A stretch of DNA of 64,000 nucleotides from JAYODW01 sp038116745 (GTDB lineage: Bacteria; Pseudomonadota; Gammaproteobacteria; Ga0077536): NCBI GenBank assembly GCA_038116745.1, contig JAYODW010000009.1, positions 1-64,000 of the forward strand, in the 5' to 3' direction. Under the pieces are notes generated by a model. It worked only from the letters and a program-made list of their open reading frames with translations. It was not told the origin of the DNA and searched no databases. A program made the position numbers and the translations under genes. Positions 17,861 through 28,994 of the stretch are shown piece by piece. Every line of letters begins with the position of its first letter. The first letter of the stretch is position 1.

Positions 17861-18754
17861 TCATGCGTTGGTCTGCGTCTCGAGCGTCTCAGCGAATGCC
17901 AGCAGTTCGCGCGCGGTAGTCACCATTGCGTAGTCGACCATGTCACCTTCGTAAATCACTGCGGCACGACCCTCTGCCTCTGCTGTCTCCATCGCGGTGA
18001 TGACGCCTCGGGCATGCGCGATTTCATCAGCGCTGGGACTGAATATCGCGTTCACGATGGGCACATGGCTGGGGTGCATGACGCACATGCCGCGCAACCC
18101 CAGACGGCGATTGCGCTCGGCGTCGAGCCGCAACCCCTCGAGGTCGTGGATATGCCACCAGGAACTCACCATGGGGTACGCAACGCCCGCAGCACGCGCG
18201 TCGAGAACAGCGCGGGAGCGCAGGTAGAGCGTTTCTTCGCCTTCGCGCGTCCACTGATAACCAACGGCGCGAGCCGCATCGCCGCCTGGCCCACACGCGA
18301 GAACGAGCTGATGAACGCGTCTGCTGCCGCAGGCAATGTGATACGCGTTACGCATCGCACCCGCAGTCTCGAGCAGCAGCGTCGTCGCGACGGTACCGTC
18401 ATCGATCCCGAGTCGCCGTTCCAGTTGGCTGAGCAACGTGTCCAGCGCCTGCATGTCGGCGAGTGACTCAATTTTTGGCAGCATGACCGAGCGCAACTCG
18501 GGGCACAGGATCCCCTCGAGGTCGTCAAGCGTGCGACCTGTCGCGAAACCGTTGATGCGCACTGAGCAGTATTGGCCCTCGGTGTGCAGTGCCTTGACGC
18601 TGCTCCTGACCAGGGCACGCGCAGCGTCCTTCTCGCCGTCAGGCACGGCGTCCTCGAGATCGAGAATCAGCTCGTCGGCACCGGACTTGCGGGCCTTGGG
18701 CACCCAGTCCGGTTTGTGTCCGGGAACGAAAAGCGAAGAACGAACGAGATGCAT
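17861..18754 (-). CDS. HpcH/HpaI-family CoA ester lyase (citrate lyase beta/CitE-like)
   Basis: A 297-residue TIM-barrel lyase. Recognisable CitE-family motifs are SSLFVPG at 6-12, LDLEDAVP at 31-38, Arg67 in VRING, PKIES at 93-97 and Glu129 in LLLETAGA, the acidic residue used for magnesium binding. Members cleave malyl-, methylmalyl-, citramalyl- or citryl-CoA. The reading frame runs about 73 codons further upstream, but that part is compositionally unlike protein, and the ATG at 18754 gives the family length and N-terminus. It lies near a thiolase and a MaoC-like gene, consistent with acyl-CoA metabolism. Confidence 0.87.
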   Translation of the reverse strand: MHLVRSSLFVPGHKPDWVPKARKSGADELILDLEDAVPDGEKDAARALVRSSVKALHTEGQYCSVRINGFATGRTLDDLEGILCPELRSVMLPKIESLADMQALDTLLSQLERRLGIDDGTVATTLLLETAGAMRNAYHIACGSRRVHQLVLACGPGGDAARAVGYQWTREGEETLYLRSRAVLDARAAGVAYPMVSSWWHIHDLEGLRLDAERNRRLGLRGMCVMHPSHVPIVNAIFSPSADEIAHARGVITAMETAEAEGRAAVIYEGDMVDYAMVTTARELLAFAETLETQTNA

Positions 18755-19182
18755 GGTGTGAGGTGCTCCGGGTTGAAAAGTCTGGTCGTCAGCCTGCTGC
18801 CCTCCTACCGTCGTGTATCGTTGCGTCGCGGTAAGTTCTCCGGCGTTCACAGTCGGGCGGCAGGCTGGTCCTGATGTCAGCCGCGTAATCCTCGAGCGCA
18901 GCGAACGCGGTCTTCTGGGAACGCGGTCGCTTCGCGATGAGGCGCTGCCGGCACAGATGAAACGTCTATTCAAAACGATGCAAGCAGCATATCAGTCAGG
19001 TCCTGCGTGCGACCGCCGCCCGCCGCATCCCGGATACGGCGCCGCGGGAAAATCATTCGAGCGGCGTGCGGGCAGACAACTTCGTGACTCCTGCCGGCTG
19101 AAACCGAGGGCAACATCCCGCGCCCGGTGAATCAGGCGCTGAAGGACCGTAAACTGCCCGACTTTCTTGATGGAGAATTTTC
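18755..19182. other. 428-bp intergenic region between divergent CoA lyase and thiolase genes
   Basis: No convincing gene, tRNA or terminator is visible. Because the two flanking genes point away from each other, both promoters should lie here. Short in-frame stretches are Arg/Pro-rich and have no ribosome binding sites. Confidence 0.5.
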
Positions 19183-20370
<1,188 letters not shown>

Positions 20371-20479
20371 GCGATTTGCCGAATCAAGAACCAGCCGCTG
20401 CGTGCAGTGCTGCGCGGCGGTCTCGCGAATAAAAACGACTCTGAGGAAACACAGCGGGCGCAGTTCTTTCGCGACGGCT

Positions 20480-20494
20480 GTTGTGAGTCACAAC
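20480..20494. repeat. 15-bp palindrome GTTGTGA-G-TCACAAC
   Basis: Seven-base arms are perfectly complementary around one central G, too tight for a hairpin but shaped like a dimeric protein-binding site. It lies between two convergent genes, which is an unusual place for an operator. No regulator gene is adjacent. Confidence 0.4.
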
Positions 20495-20556
20495 ACGCTT
20501 TGTAGATAGCCGTGCATCAGCCGCGGCGGAAGCGGTCGGCGTTGAGATTTGTAGGT

Positions 20557-20577
20557 CGCGCTGCGGGAGCGCGTTTT
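20557..20577 (+). terminator. Terminator in the thiolase/fimV convergent spacer
   Basis: CGCGCT pairs with AGCGCG (6 bp) around GCGGG, then TTTT follows on the plus strand. It is about 187 bp after the thiolase stop and about 20 bp past the fimV stop on the other strand, where the T tract is missing. Confidence 0.55.
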
Positions 20578-20597
20578 CAGACTTTGACGGTCTGCGT

Positions 20598-22565
20598 TCA
20601 GCCCGCGGACGCGGGCCGCTCCGTGCCGGATGTTCCGTTACTGTTCTCGTCACCGCCAGGGACCTGCGGAATCTCGGGGTCAAACAGCGGCTCGTCAGGA
20701 AAGTAGGTTTGTCCAATTGCACGAATACGGCGCCACACCCACTGATGACGTGCAACCGGAATTTCTGTTGGCAACCTGCGCGCCAGCGCTATGAATTCGT
20801 CTCGCCATTCCGCTATGGCGAAAATCTCTGCCTGCTTCACCCGGAGATTCATGTCGTTCGGCGCGCGTCTGATCGCCCGCTCGATCAGGTCTCGGGCCCG
20901 ATCAAACTGACCAAACGCGATATGCACGTCGATGTCGCCAACGCTGACATCTTCCTCGCTGTCCAGGCTTTTCGCACTGGTCTCTGCAGCAGCAACAGGC
21001 GTCGACGCAGGGCTCCGCGTCTGTTCAGAAGCGCGCCCCAGATAGTCGCGCCGCGGCCCTGCACTTGCAGCTTTCTCCCGCACCTTGGACAGCAGGTCAG
21101 CTTCGTTTACGCGGTGCTGAACGCGCTCTTGGCGAGCAACACCTTGCCGTCGGAGGTTGAGCACCAGTACGACTGCGACTCCCATCAGGAAGAAGAGCAA
21201 CGCCATCATGAACAGCGTGAGCGGGTGCGACAGCCAGCCGTCAGTCTCCTGCTGCGCAGGAACCGAGGCGGATGCACTGTTGGGTTTCGCGGTGGTGGCC
21301 GCATCAGACGCCGGGCTGGCAACGCGCGGTGCGGGGTTGACCTCGGCCGGGCGGGTCTCGCTCTCAGCGTCTGCGCGTCTGGCCAGCTCCGCGTCCAGCC
21401 GGCTTCGCATGGTGTCGATCAGCCGAGTTCGGGTGTCGAGCTGTTCTCTCAGATCTGTGATGCGGCTTTCCAGGCGTGCCATCTGCTCGCGCAGCGCAGC
21501 TTCTTCTTCATCGAGAAGTGCGGCTGTCTCTGGCGCCGCGGCTGTTGCTGATTGCGTCTCCGTAGCAGCAGGAGCGGCGTTGCCCGGCTCCTCGACGGGC
21601 TCAACCTGAGTTACCGTCGCGGGAGCATCGACACCCAGAACCGTGATCCCCGTAGTCGAAGCGGTGCCGCCAGCCGGTTGGGCTGCAGCCGATTGAGTTG
21701 CGACGGCAGGGGTTGTGCTTTTCTTCTCCGCGATCTCAATTGCGCCCGCAGCGCTGCGGTCCGAGTAGTACCGTCTGGAGGCTTCCCCCCGGGTGAGCGT
21801 TTGGAATACATCTTCGGTGGGAACCGAGAGGGTAGCCCCAACGCGCAGCCGGTCCGGGTTGTTACGCAGGAAAGCCTGCGGGTTCTCATCGAAGACCGAT
21901 AGCGCCACCTGCAGGTTACTGAGATCGGTCAGCGACGCGAACCAACCGCTGCGAACCTCTTCTGCAATCGCGAACAGCGTGTCTCCGGGTTTGGTCGTTC
22001 CCCAAACACGCTCTTCGGAGCGTGACGCCGTCGAGGAGGCGGGCAGCGGTTCCGTTACGACGGACGGAGATGCTTCGGTCGGGACGGGAATTACGGTTAT
22101 TTTCGCCGGCGTCGCAGGTGCCGGCGGCGCGAAGTCGAGCAGCACACCGAAACGGGCGTAGCGCGTGCGGGCGCCTCTGCGCCCGTTGACTTTGACTTCC
22201 ACGACGAATTCGAAGGCCGGTTCGTTAACCGCGGCCTGTGAAGTGATCAGGATGCGCTGCTCAGAAGCGGCATAGGTCACGCGGAGATCTCTCGGCACCG
22301 AAGTGCGTGGTACCCCAAGCTTCTTATAAACGTCCAGGGGCGCCTGTTGAACTGCGACTGCGGGCAAAGTCTGCGGCCCGCGTTCGAACGCGTCCTCCTG
22401 GAGACTCTCCACTTGAATAGAGGCGTTCAGAGGCTGGCCAAGGAGAGAGCGGACTTTGAGGGGACCGAGGCTGTACGCAACTGCGCTCTGCACGCACACG
22501 CACCCTGCCAGGAAGCTGAGCGTCAGCAGAAATCTGCGGAAAGAATGGTCTTTGCGGCAAGGCAT
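20598..22565 (-). CDS. fimV: FimV/HubP-like protein, short form
   Basis: A 655-residue envelope protein with the FimV plan: signal peptide (hydrophobic 12-29), the FimV N-terminal domain beginning YSLGPLKVRSLLGQPLNA at 31-48, a LysM-type peptidoglycan-binding module near 190-250 (KPGDTLFAIAEEV), a coiled coil near 350-400, one membrane helix near 450-470, and a cytoplasmic TPR-like segment (DIDVHIAFGQFDRARDLIERA). FimV/HubP proteins organise the cell pole, type IV pili and twitching. The protein is shorter than typical FimV, and I do not see the conserved extreme C-terminal FimV motif. The usual asd and truA neighbours are absent. Confidence 0.85.
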   Translation of the reverse strand: MPCRKDHSFRRFLLTLSFLAGCVCVQSAVAYSLGPLKVRSLLGQPLNASIQVESLQEDAFERGPQTLPAVAVQQAPLDVYKKLGVPRTSVPRDLRVTYAASEQRILITSQAAVNEPAFEFVVEVKVNGRRGARTRYARFGVLLDFAPPAPATPAKITVIPVPTEASPSVVTEPLPASSTASRSEERVWGTTKPGDTLFAIAEEVRSGWFASLTDLSNLQVALSVFDENPQAFLRNNPDRLRVGATLSVPTEDVFQTLTRGEASRRYYSDRSAAGAIEIAEKKSTTPAVATQSAAAQPAGGTASTTGITVLGVDAPATVTQVEPVEEPGNAAPAATETQSATAAAPETAALLDEEEAALREQMARLESRITDLREQLDTRTRLIDTMRSRLDAELARRADAESETRPAEVNPAPRVASPASDAATTAKPNSASASVPAQQETDGWLSHPLTLFMMALLFFLMGVAVVLVLNLRRQGVARQERVQHRVNEADLLSKVREKAASAGPRRDYLGRASEQTRSPASTPVAAAETSAKSLDSEEDVSVGDIDVHIAFGQFDRARDLIERAIRRAPNDMNLRVKQAEIFAIAEWRDEFIALARRLPTEIPVARHQWVWRRIRAIGQTYFPDEPLFDPEIPQVPGGDENSNGTSGTERPASAG

Positions 22566-22933
22566 CGTTTCGGTAACTGTCTGTCCCAGATGTTGATCGC
22601 CTGAATTGTCAGCAGCACGGTGACAGAGCGGTCTGTCACGGCGAAACGAGCGCGTTGACTCAAGGTAGGTGCAGTTTAACCCCTGAATTCGTTCTTGATA
22701 ACCCTTTCATAAAGGCAGGTTTTGGTGACTACTGATTTTTTGCGAGGCCTGGACAGAGCCCGTGATGTCGACAATGGACAGCGACCGCGGGCACTTCGCT
22801 GACAACTGCAGGTCTCTCGCCGGCCTTTTGGCACTAGAGGCGACACGCCCGCATCAGCCACTGATAATTCATACGGAGGACGCGGGAGACGAGGCGCTTC
22901 AGCGATAGTCGACCGCAGAAAAGAGGTGATGAA
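22566..22933. other. 368-bp divergent spacer upstream of fimV and the molybdenum hydroxylase operon
   Basis: No gene is supported here. It must contain promoters for fimV (leftward) and the coxG-like operon (rightward). The one clear structure is the GTGACAGA inverted repeat at 22620-22639. Local base composition is less GC-rich than the flanking genes, by eye. Confidence 0.5.
22620..22639. repeat. Perfect inverted repeat upstream of fimV
   Basis: GTGACAGA and TCTGTCAC are exact complements separated by GCGG. The repeat lies 55-74 bp upstream of the fimV ATG. No T run follows on either strand, so an operator or a leader hairpin is more likely than a terminator. Confidence 0.5.
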
Positions 22934-23515
22934 ATGCAGTTTTCGCAGCACATTGAAATCGGTCGAGGCAGCGCTGCCGTGTGGGCGTTGCTCGAAGACA
23001 TTCCGCAGGTGGTTCAATGCGTCCCGGGCGCAGAGCTTCTCGAGGCGGCTGAGCCCGGAATCTATCGCGGTCGGGTGACCTCGCGACTGGGTCCGATCAC
23101 GACAACATTTGAAGGCGAGGGGCAGCTGGAGACCGATCAGGAGTTGCGCATGGGCACTCTGACCGGAAGCGGTAAAGACCGAAAGACGAACAGCCGCGCA
23201 CGTGCAACCATCGCCTACCGTCTCGTGGAGTTCGATCACGGAACGCGCATTGAGGTTGACGCCGATATTCATCTGTCCGGTACCGCCGCACAGTTTGGTC
23301 GCCCGGGGCTCGTGCGCGAAATCGCCGCGCGGCTGATGCTGGAATTCGCGCAGAATGTGGAAGCCCGCATCAAGGACGAGGCGGAAGCATCGGAAGAGGA
23401 CGCGCAGAAAGAAGCGGTTGAAGCCCCTCAGCGCAGCGGCCTGCTGATCGCCAGCCTGTGGTCGTGGCTGCTCGGCGGGCTGAGACAGCTGCTCAGTAAA
23501 GGAGATCGTACGTGA
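22934..23515 (+). CDS. CoxG-like SRPBCC protein of a molybdenum hydroxylase operon
   Basis: A 193-residue protein whose first 150 residues match the CoxG/SRPBCC fold (VWALLEDIPQVVQCVPGAELL near 16-36, then the GTLTGSGKDRK loop and GTRIEVDADIHLSG). The C-terminal tail (about 168-188, LLIASLWSWLLGGL) is hydrophobic and may anchor it to the membrane, as described for CoxG, which helps attach CO dehydrogenase to the inner membrane. AAAGAGGTGATGAA gives a strong ribosome binding site. The next gene overlaps by 4 bases. Confidence 0.86.
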   Translation: MQFSQHIEIGRGSAAVWALLEDIPQVVQCVPGAELLEAAEPGIYRGRVTSRLGPITTTFEGEGQLETDQELRMGTLTGSGKDRKTNSRARATIAYRLVEFDHGTRIEVDADIHLSGTAAQFGRPGLVREIAARLMLEFAQNVEARIKDEAEASEEDAQKEAVEAPQRSGLLIASLWSWLLGGLRQLLSKGDRT

Positions 23516-25896
23516 GTCACTTCATCGGACAGCCGGTCCCATCGCTCACCAACCGCCGACTCGTCGCGGGCAAGGGGCAGTACACATCAGACGTCAAACT
23601 CGATCGCATGGCGCATGTGGCCATCGTGCGCAGTCCTCTGGCGGCGGCGCGCGTGAGAGGCGTTGATACCTCAGATGCCGAGGCATTACCGGGCGTTCTC
23701 ATGGTGCTTACCGGTGAGTCTATCCGCGAGCATTCGAACGCGATGACCTTCAATGTTTTTGGCAGCGGGATTGATGCCCAGCAGGTTGAAATCTACCCGC
23801 TCGCGACCGACCGCGTGCGCTTCGTAGGTGAGCCGGTTGCTGCTGTGGTTGCAGAAGATCCATACACCGCAAAGCAGGCGGCGTTGATGGTCGACGTCGA
23901 CTACGAAGAACTGGAGCCAGTGGTCGATGCGCTGAAGGCGCTCTGCCCGGACTCTGCTCTGGTCGAACCCGAGTGGGATTCGAATGTGCTCTTCAAAACC
24001 CGCTTTACGGGCGGCGACGTCGATGCCGCGTTCGCTGCTTCAGAACATGTGATTAGCGGCACGCTGAAACATCATCGCTATACCGGGACACCGCTGGAGT
24101 CGCGTGCCTACGTCGCTGACTACGATCCTTTCCGCGACACCCTCACGTTCTGGGCGTCAACGCAGAATCCGCATCCACTGCGCGCGTTTCTGTCCACGAC
24201 ACTGGGAATGAGTGAAAACAATATCCGCGTCATCCAGCCGAATGTCGGTGGTGCATTCGGCTTGAAGATTCCGATGTATCAGGAGGAGCCGCTGGTGGCG
24301 TGTCTGGCGCGTTGCCTCGGCCGCCCGGTGCGCTGGGTCGCTGAGCGCCGTGAAGAATTTCTGACTGGCGGGCATGCGCGTGAAAGCCATATCGATTGGT
24401 CCGTAGGCTGTGATGCGAGCGGGAAGGTCAGCGCGCTGCGCGCGCGCGTCGTGTCTGACGTCGGAGCACCGACTGCACTGTGCGGCTGGGGCATGGCCTA
24501 TCTGACCGCGTTCACGCTGCCAACGGTCTACCGCATCACGAACACCGACGTGGAGCTGTTCACGGTTGTGACCAATAAGTGCTCGTGGAATGCCTACCGC
24601 GGTTTCGGCAAGGAATCCTCCTCGTTTCTTATGGACCGCATCATGGACGCGGTTGCCCGCGAGACCGGTATTGACCGTGCCGAGGTGCGTCTGCGGAATT
24701 TCATTCAGCCGGACGAGTTTCCCTACCCGCATAACTCTGGCGCCATGATCGATAGCGGTAACTATCCAGGCGCACTGAAGAAATTGCTGAAGCTGGTGGC
24801 CTACGAAGACTTCGCCGCTCTGAAAGCCGAGGCGCGCGCCGCGGGACGCTATATCGGGATCGGTATCGGCCAGGAGCTCATACCCGAGGGCTGCGCGCTC
24901 GCGGGCTCGCAGATTCTCGGCGCCTACGATGGCGCGACGGTCAGGGTGAGTCCTTCGGGTGAGGTGACGGTCCTGACTGGCGTCACATCTCCCGGCGGGG
25001 GCAACGAAACCGCCATGGCGCAAATTGCCGCCGAAGCGTTGGGTGTGGAAATCGCGCACGTTCGGGTCGTGCAGGGCGATACCGAGACCTGTCCCTACGG
25101 TCTCGGCAACTACAGCTCACGTGGGGTCATCATGGGTGGCTCCGCCGTGCACCTGGCAGCGACCGAGCTGCGCGAAAAAATGCAGCGTGTCGCTGCGCGT
25201 ATGCTCGAAGCGAGCGTTGATGATGTCGAGGTCGAGCCCGGGCGTTTTCTGCTTAAAGGTGCACCGTTCCGCTTCGTTGCTTTCAAAGATGTCGCGGGTG
25301 CCATCTACCATGACTGCCACGGTATGGCAGCGTGTGATGAGGAGCCCGGCCTCGAATCAACGCGCTACTTCCGCCATGGCAACGTATTCCATCAGCCGGA
25401 AGTTCAGGGACGTTACAACGCCTATCCGGCGTGGCCGAATCAGGCGGCTGCTTGCGTGGTGGAGGTCGACCCGGAAGACGGCATGGTCCGTATCCTGCGT
25501 TTCGTCAGCGTGCACGACTCCGGTGTGGTAATTAATCCGCTGACGGCCGAAGCAAACGTGCATGGCGGTATTGCGCAGGGCATCGGAGGCGCGCTGTACG
25601 AGAATCTCGTGTATGACGATGACGGTCAGCTGATGACCACTACTTTTATGGACTACACCCTGCCGACAGCGACCGAGCTGCCTCGCTTCGAGGTGGCGCA
25701 TCAGGAAACGCCGTCACCGTTCACTCCCCTGGGTACAAAAGGTGTCGGTGAGTCCGGCGTGGCGTGCCCGCTGGGTGCGCTGTGTGCGGCGGTGGAAGAT
25801 GCACTGGAGGATTTCAACGTCCGAATCGATGCGCTGCCGCTCTCGCCGGAGCGGATCTGGTCGGCTATCCAGGCAGGCCAGGAGAGCGCACAGTGA
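23512..25896 (+). CDS. Xanthine dehydrogenase-family molybdopterin-binding large subunit (CoxL-like)
   Basis: A 794-residue molybdenum-cofactor subunit of the xanthine oxidase family. Markers are RFVGEPVAAVVAEDPY near 103-118, GGAFGLK near 250, the active-site loop AYRGFG at 361-366 and the catalytic Glu747 in GVGESG. True form I CO dehydrogenases carry AYxCSFR with a copper-binding cysteine in the loop; that cysteine is absent, so this is not a CO-oxidising enzyme of that type. It should hydroxylate an aldehyde, heterocycle or similar carbon in the cytoplasm. The GTG start overlaps the coxG-like stop (GTGA). Confidence 0.9.
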   Translation: MSHFIGQPVPSLTNRRLVAGKGQYTSDVKLDRMAHVAIVRSPLAAARVRGVDTSDAEALPGVLMVLTGESIREHSNAMTFNVFGSGIDAQQVEIYPLATDRVRFVGEPVAAVVAEDPYTAKQAALMVDVDYEELEPVVDALKALCPDSALVEPEWDSNVLFKTRFTGGDVDAAFAASEHVISGTLKHHRYTGTPLESRAYVADYDPFRDTLTFWASTQNPHPLRAFLSTTLGMSENNIRVIQPNVGGAFGLKIPMYQEEPLVACLARCLGRPVRWVAERREEFLTGGHARESHIDWSVGCDASGKVSALRARVVSDVGAPTALCGWGMAYLTAFTLPTVYRITNTDVELFTVVTNKCSWNAYRGFGKESSSFLMDRIMDAVARETGIDRAEVRLRNFIQPDEFPYPHNSGAMIDSGNYPGALKKLLKLVAYEDFAALKAEARAAGRYIGIGIGQELIPEGCALAGSQILGAYDGATVRVSPSGEVTVLTGVTSPGGGNETAMAQIAAEALGVEIAHVRVVQGDTETCPYGLGNYSSRGVIMGGSAVHLAATELREKMQRVAARMLEASVDDVEVEPGRFLLKGAPFRFVAFKDVAGAIYHDCHGMAACDEEPGLESTRYFRHGNVFHQPEVQGRYNAYPAWPNQAAACVVEVDPEDGMVRILRFVSVHDSGVVINPLTAEANVHGGIAQGIGGALYENLVYDDDGQLMTTTFMDYTLPTATELPRFEVAHQETPSPFTPLGTKGVGESGVACPLGALCAAVEDALEDFNVRIDALPLSPERIWSAIQAGQESAQ

Positions 25897-26738
25897 TCAC
25901 CACAGAGTTCGAGTTCTTTGCGCCCGAGTCGCTGGATGAAGCGCTGGCCCTGCTGGGTTCCGGAGAAGAAGACGTCAAAGTTCTGAGCGGCGGTATGAGC
26001 CTGGTGCCGATGATGCGTCTCGGGCTGGTGCATCCGCAGAAAATTGTCAGTTTGAATCGGGTCCAGGGGATGGACCTGATTGAGATCCGTGACGACGCGC
26101 TGTTCATCGGAGCGACGGCCCGGCATGCGCGCATCGCCACGCATGGCGAAATCGCCGCCAGGGTGCCGGTGTTAAGTATGGCGGCGTCTGCGATCGGCGA
26201 CGTTCAGATCCGGCATCGAGGCACCATAGGCGGCAGCCTGGCCCACGCCGATCCGGCAGCCGATTACCCGACCGCGATGACTGCACTCGGCGCACGCTTT
26301 CACCTGCGCAGCGCGGATGCTCAGCGCACGCTGACAGCCGAGTCGTTTTTCCTGGATGTAATGACTACCGCTCTGGCGCCGGAGGAGCTGCTGGTTGGGA
26401 TCGAGATCCCCTTGCCGCCCGCCGGCTCGGGATACGCCCATGAAAGACTGCGACGGGTAGAGGGAGCGTATCCCATTGTACTGGCGACGGCGCTGATCCA
26501 GCCGGACCGATCATCCGCTCGGCTCGCGGTGGGCGGAGTCGCTGGCTGCCCCCGTCTGCTTGAGCTGGAAAGTACGCTCCTAGATGGCAGTGATACTGCG
26601 CTGGCGTCCATTGCGCAGCGCGCCAGGGAGGCTGCGTCAGGCGCGCTGGCGGATCTGAACGGTAGCGCTGAGTATCGCCAGGCCATGGCCGGCGTGTACG
26701 CGCGCCGTGCCGTCAGCGCGGCGCTTGGTCGTTTGTAA
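25893..26738 (+). CDS. FAD-binding subunit of molybdenum hydroxylase (CoxM-like)
   Basis: A 281-residue FAD subunit, starting at a GTG that overlaps the large-subunit stop (GTGA). FAD-binding motifs are GGMSLVPMMRLG near 32-43 and TIGGSLAHADPAADYP near 111-126. An upstream extension of the frame lies inside the large-subunit gene and is not protein-like. The subunit passes electrons from the iron-sulfur subunit to the acceptor. Confidence 0.9.
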   Translation: MITTEFEFFAPESLDEALALLGSGEEDVKVLSGGMSLVPMMRLGLVHPQKIVSLNRVQGMDLIEIRDDALFIGATARHARIATHGEIAARVPVLSMAASAIGDVQIRHRGTIGGSLAHADPAADYPTAMTALGARFHLRSADAQRTLTAESFFLDVMTTALAPEELLVGIEIPLPPAGSGYAHERLRRVEGAYPIVLATALIQPDRSSARLAVGGVAGCPRLLELESTLLDGSDTALASIAQRAREAASGALADLNGSAEYRQAMAGVYARRAVSAALGRL

Positions 26739-26784
26739 TGGCGGGGCTGGCGCAGGCTGAACCGAAGGCTGAGAGGAACCGACT

Positions 26785-27266
<482 letters not shown>

Positions 27267-27270
<4 letters not shown>

Positions 27271-27890
27271 ATCGCCGAGAGTTTTCTTATCTTTTGGGGG
27301 CGGCGGCCGTGACCTCTGGACTGGTTAACACGGCGGCGGTCGCAGCGCCCGGCTGGGCGCTGAAAGCCGACGTTGCCGAGTGCTGCGGCTGCCCGATCCC
27401 GTGTCCCTGCAACTTTGGCTTGAAAACCAAAAACCAATGCAACGGTAACCGGCTCATCGAAATCACCGAAGGACATATCGACGATGCCGATCTGTCGGGG
27501 ATCCGCTTCCTCGCAACGTTCGAAATGGGCAAGTGGGTGCGCATCTCTCTCGACGACAGTCTGAGTGCGGCGCAGACCGAGGCGTTCGAGCGTATCTACC
27601 CGGTAGCCTTCGGCGGCTTCAAGAAATTCACCGTCGCGCAGGCGCGAGTCCCGCTGCAGGTGACCCGCAGCGCCCAGGAGATCCGTTTCTCTGTTCCGGA
27701 CTCGGAGGTTCAGATGAAGCTGATGCCGGGATTGAACGGCAAGCCGATCACCATCGAAAACCTGCCGTCGCCGGCCTATCACCACTACACGCAGTTCGTC
27801 TCCGTTGTGCATCGACACAAGAGCGAACACGGTGAGTTCTCACACGCAGACACCAACGGTTTTACCTCAGTCATGATTGCTGCTGGCTGA
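27267..27890 (+). CDS. Exported DUF1326-domain protein linked to the molybdenum hydroxylase operon
   Basis: A 207-residue protein translationally coupled to the 2Fe-2S subunit gene (ATGA overlap). The N-terminus MNRREFSYLLGAAAV is Tat-like (Arg3-Arg4 then a hydrophobic stretch to about 27). The DUF1326 signature follows: a cysteine cluster with Cys39, 40, 42, 46 and 48 (ECCGCPIPCPC) and Cys58. DUF1326 has no established biochemical role; the cysteines suggest metal or cluster binding. Its place at the end of a Mo-hydroxylase operon is notable because the enzyme core is cytoplasmic. Confidence 0.85.
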
Positions 27891-27903
27891 CAGCGCATGA
27901 CGG

Positions 27904-28947
27904 TCAGTCGCCAGGCTGGCCGCATTGAGGCCACACGCCCGGAACCTTCCTGCTGAGCCAGCTCGCGAGCGCGGCATTCACTTCGTGCGGCCGCTCCTGC
28001 GCCATCCAGTGGCCGCTGTCGATGAGAAATTCAGTCAGGTCTGAGCAGCGTTCCCGCATGGGCTCGGCCAGACCCGAGGTCGCCGTCTCGCATACGTAGT
28101 CGTAACGCGCGCCGAGGAAGAGCACGGGCAGCGACAGTTTGTCAGGTGTGCCGGCGACCAATGCGGCGTTGTCGGCATGATTCATGTAGTAGGAATCAGG
28201 CCCGAAAAATGAATTGCGCTTCAGCGCCTCGGCGTAGATCGCGAGGTCTTCTTCAGTGACTACGTCGGGGTCACGCGGCATATCCGGCGCCGCAGGCAGC
28301 GGCCCGAACCAGCCGCCGTTGCGGCGCACGTTGGAAGTGAACGCAGGGGCGCCCTGACCAGCGGGGTCGCCCTTGCGAAAGAGCAGTTTCACGGTGAGAT
28401 AGGGATCGGCATCGAACACGGCGGTGGCCTGCTCGAAGCTCTCTTCGTAGTACCGCATGTAGTCCCATTGTCCGTAAGGATATTCCTCCTCGGGATAAAG
28501 CTGACGGTCAACGAGGCCCACAAGCGTTTCGATTCCGTTGTCGAGCGCGTAATAGGGCACGCAGAGGCTTGCGACAGCATGGCAGCGATCGGCATGCAGC
28601 CGCGCCAGTGCCCATACGGTCGGGCTGCCCCAGTCATGGCCTACCCAGACGGCGCGCTCGCGACCCAGGCCATCGAGCAGCTCCAGCATGTCCTCAACGA
28701 CGTGGCGCTGGGCGTAAGCGCCATGAGAGTCGTAGTTGCTCGAGTGTCCATAGCCGCGCATGTCCGGCGCAATCGCGCGGAAGCCAAGGCCGGCGAAGAC
28801 CGGCAGCTGGTGTCTCCAGCTGAGGGAAAGCTCAGGCCAGCCGTGGACGAATATCAGCAGCGGGCCGTCTTCGGGGCCGGCAGCGAGATAGTGGGTTGTG
28901 TGCCGTGCGGTGTGGTGTTGATGTGAGCTGATGATGGTGTTCGGCAC
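27904..28947 (-). CDS. Epoxide hydrolase-like alpha/beta hydrolase
   Basis: A 347-residue alpha/beta hydrolase with an aspartate nucleophile: HGWPE at 35-39 is the oxyanion motif of epoxide hydrolases and Asp105 sits in GHDWGS at 103-108; a later Asp in ARYDYV and His in SGHWMAQERP complete the triad. GGGAGGAG lies seven bases ahead of a GTG at 28947, which I take as start in place of the TTG six codons upstream. It is the last gene of the minus-strand catabolic run. The reaction is hydrolysis of an epoxide or related ester. Confidence 0.83.
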   Translation of the reverse strand: MPNTIISSHQHHTARHTTHYLAAGPEDGPLLIFVHGWPELSLSWRHQLPVFAGLGFRAIAPDMRGYGHSSNYDSHGAYAQRHVVEDMLELLDGLGRERAVWVGHDWGSPTVWALARLHADRCHAVASLCVPYYALDNGIETLVGLVDRQLYPEEEYPYGQWDYMRYYEESFEQATAVFDADPYLTVKLLFRKGDPAGQGAPAFTSNVRRNGGWFGPLPAAPDMPRDPDVVTEEDLAIYAEALKRNSFFGPDSYYMNHADNAALVAGTPDKLSLPVLFLGARYDYVCETATSGLAEPMRERCSDLTEFLIDSGHWMAQERPHEVNAALASWLSRKVPGVWPQCGQPGD

Positions 28948-28994
28948 AGCGTGCTCCTCCCGCAAGCAGAAAAATCGGTTGTCGTGCGAGACGC

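Noticed and set aside
20480..20494. CRP binding site
   Set aside because: CRP half-sites TGTGA/TCACA need six bases between them; here only one base separates the arms, and the location is between convergent genes.
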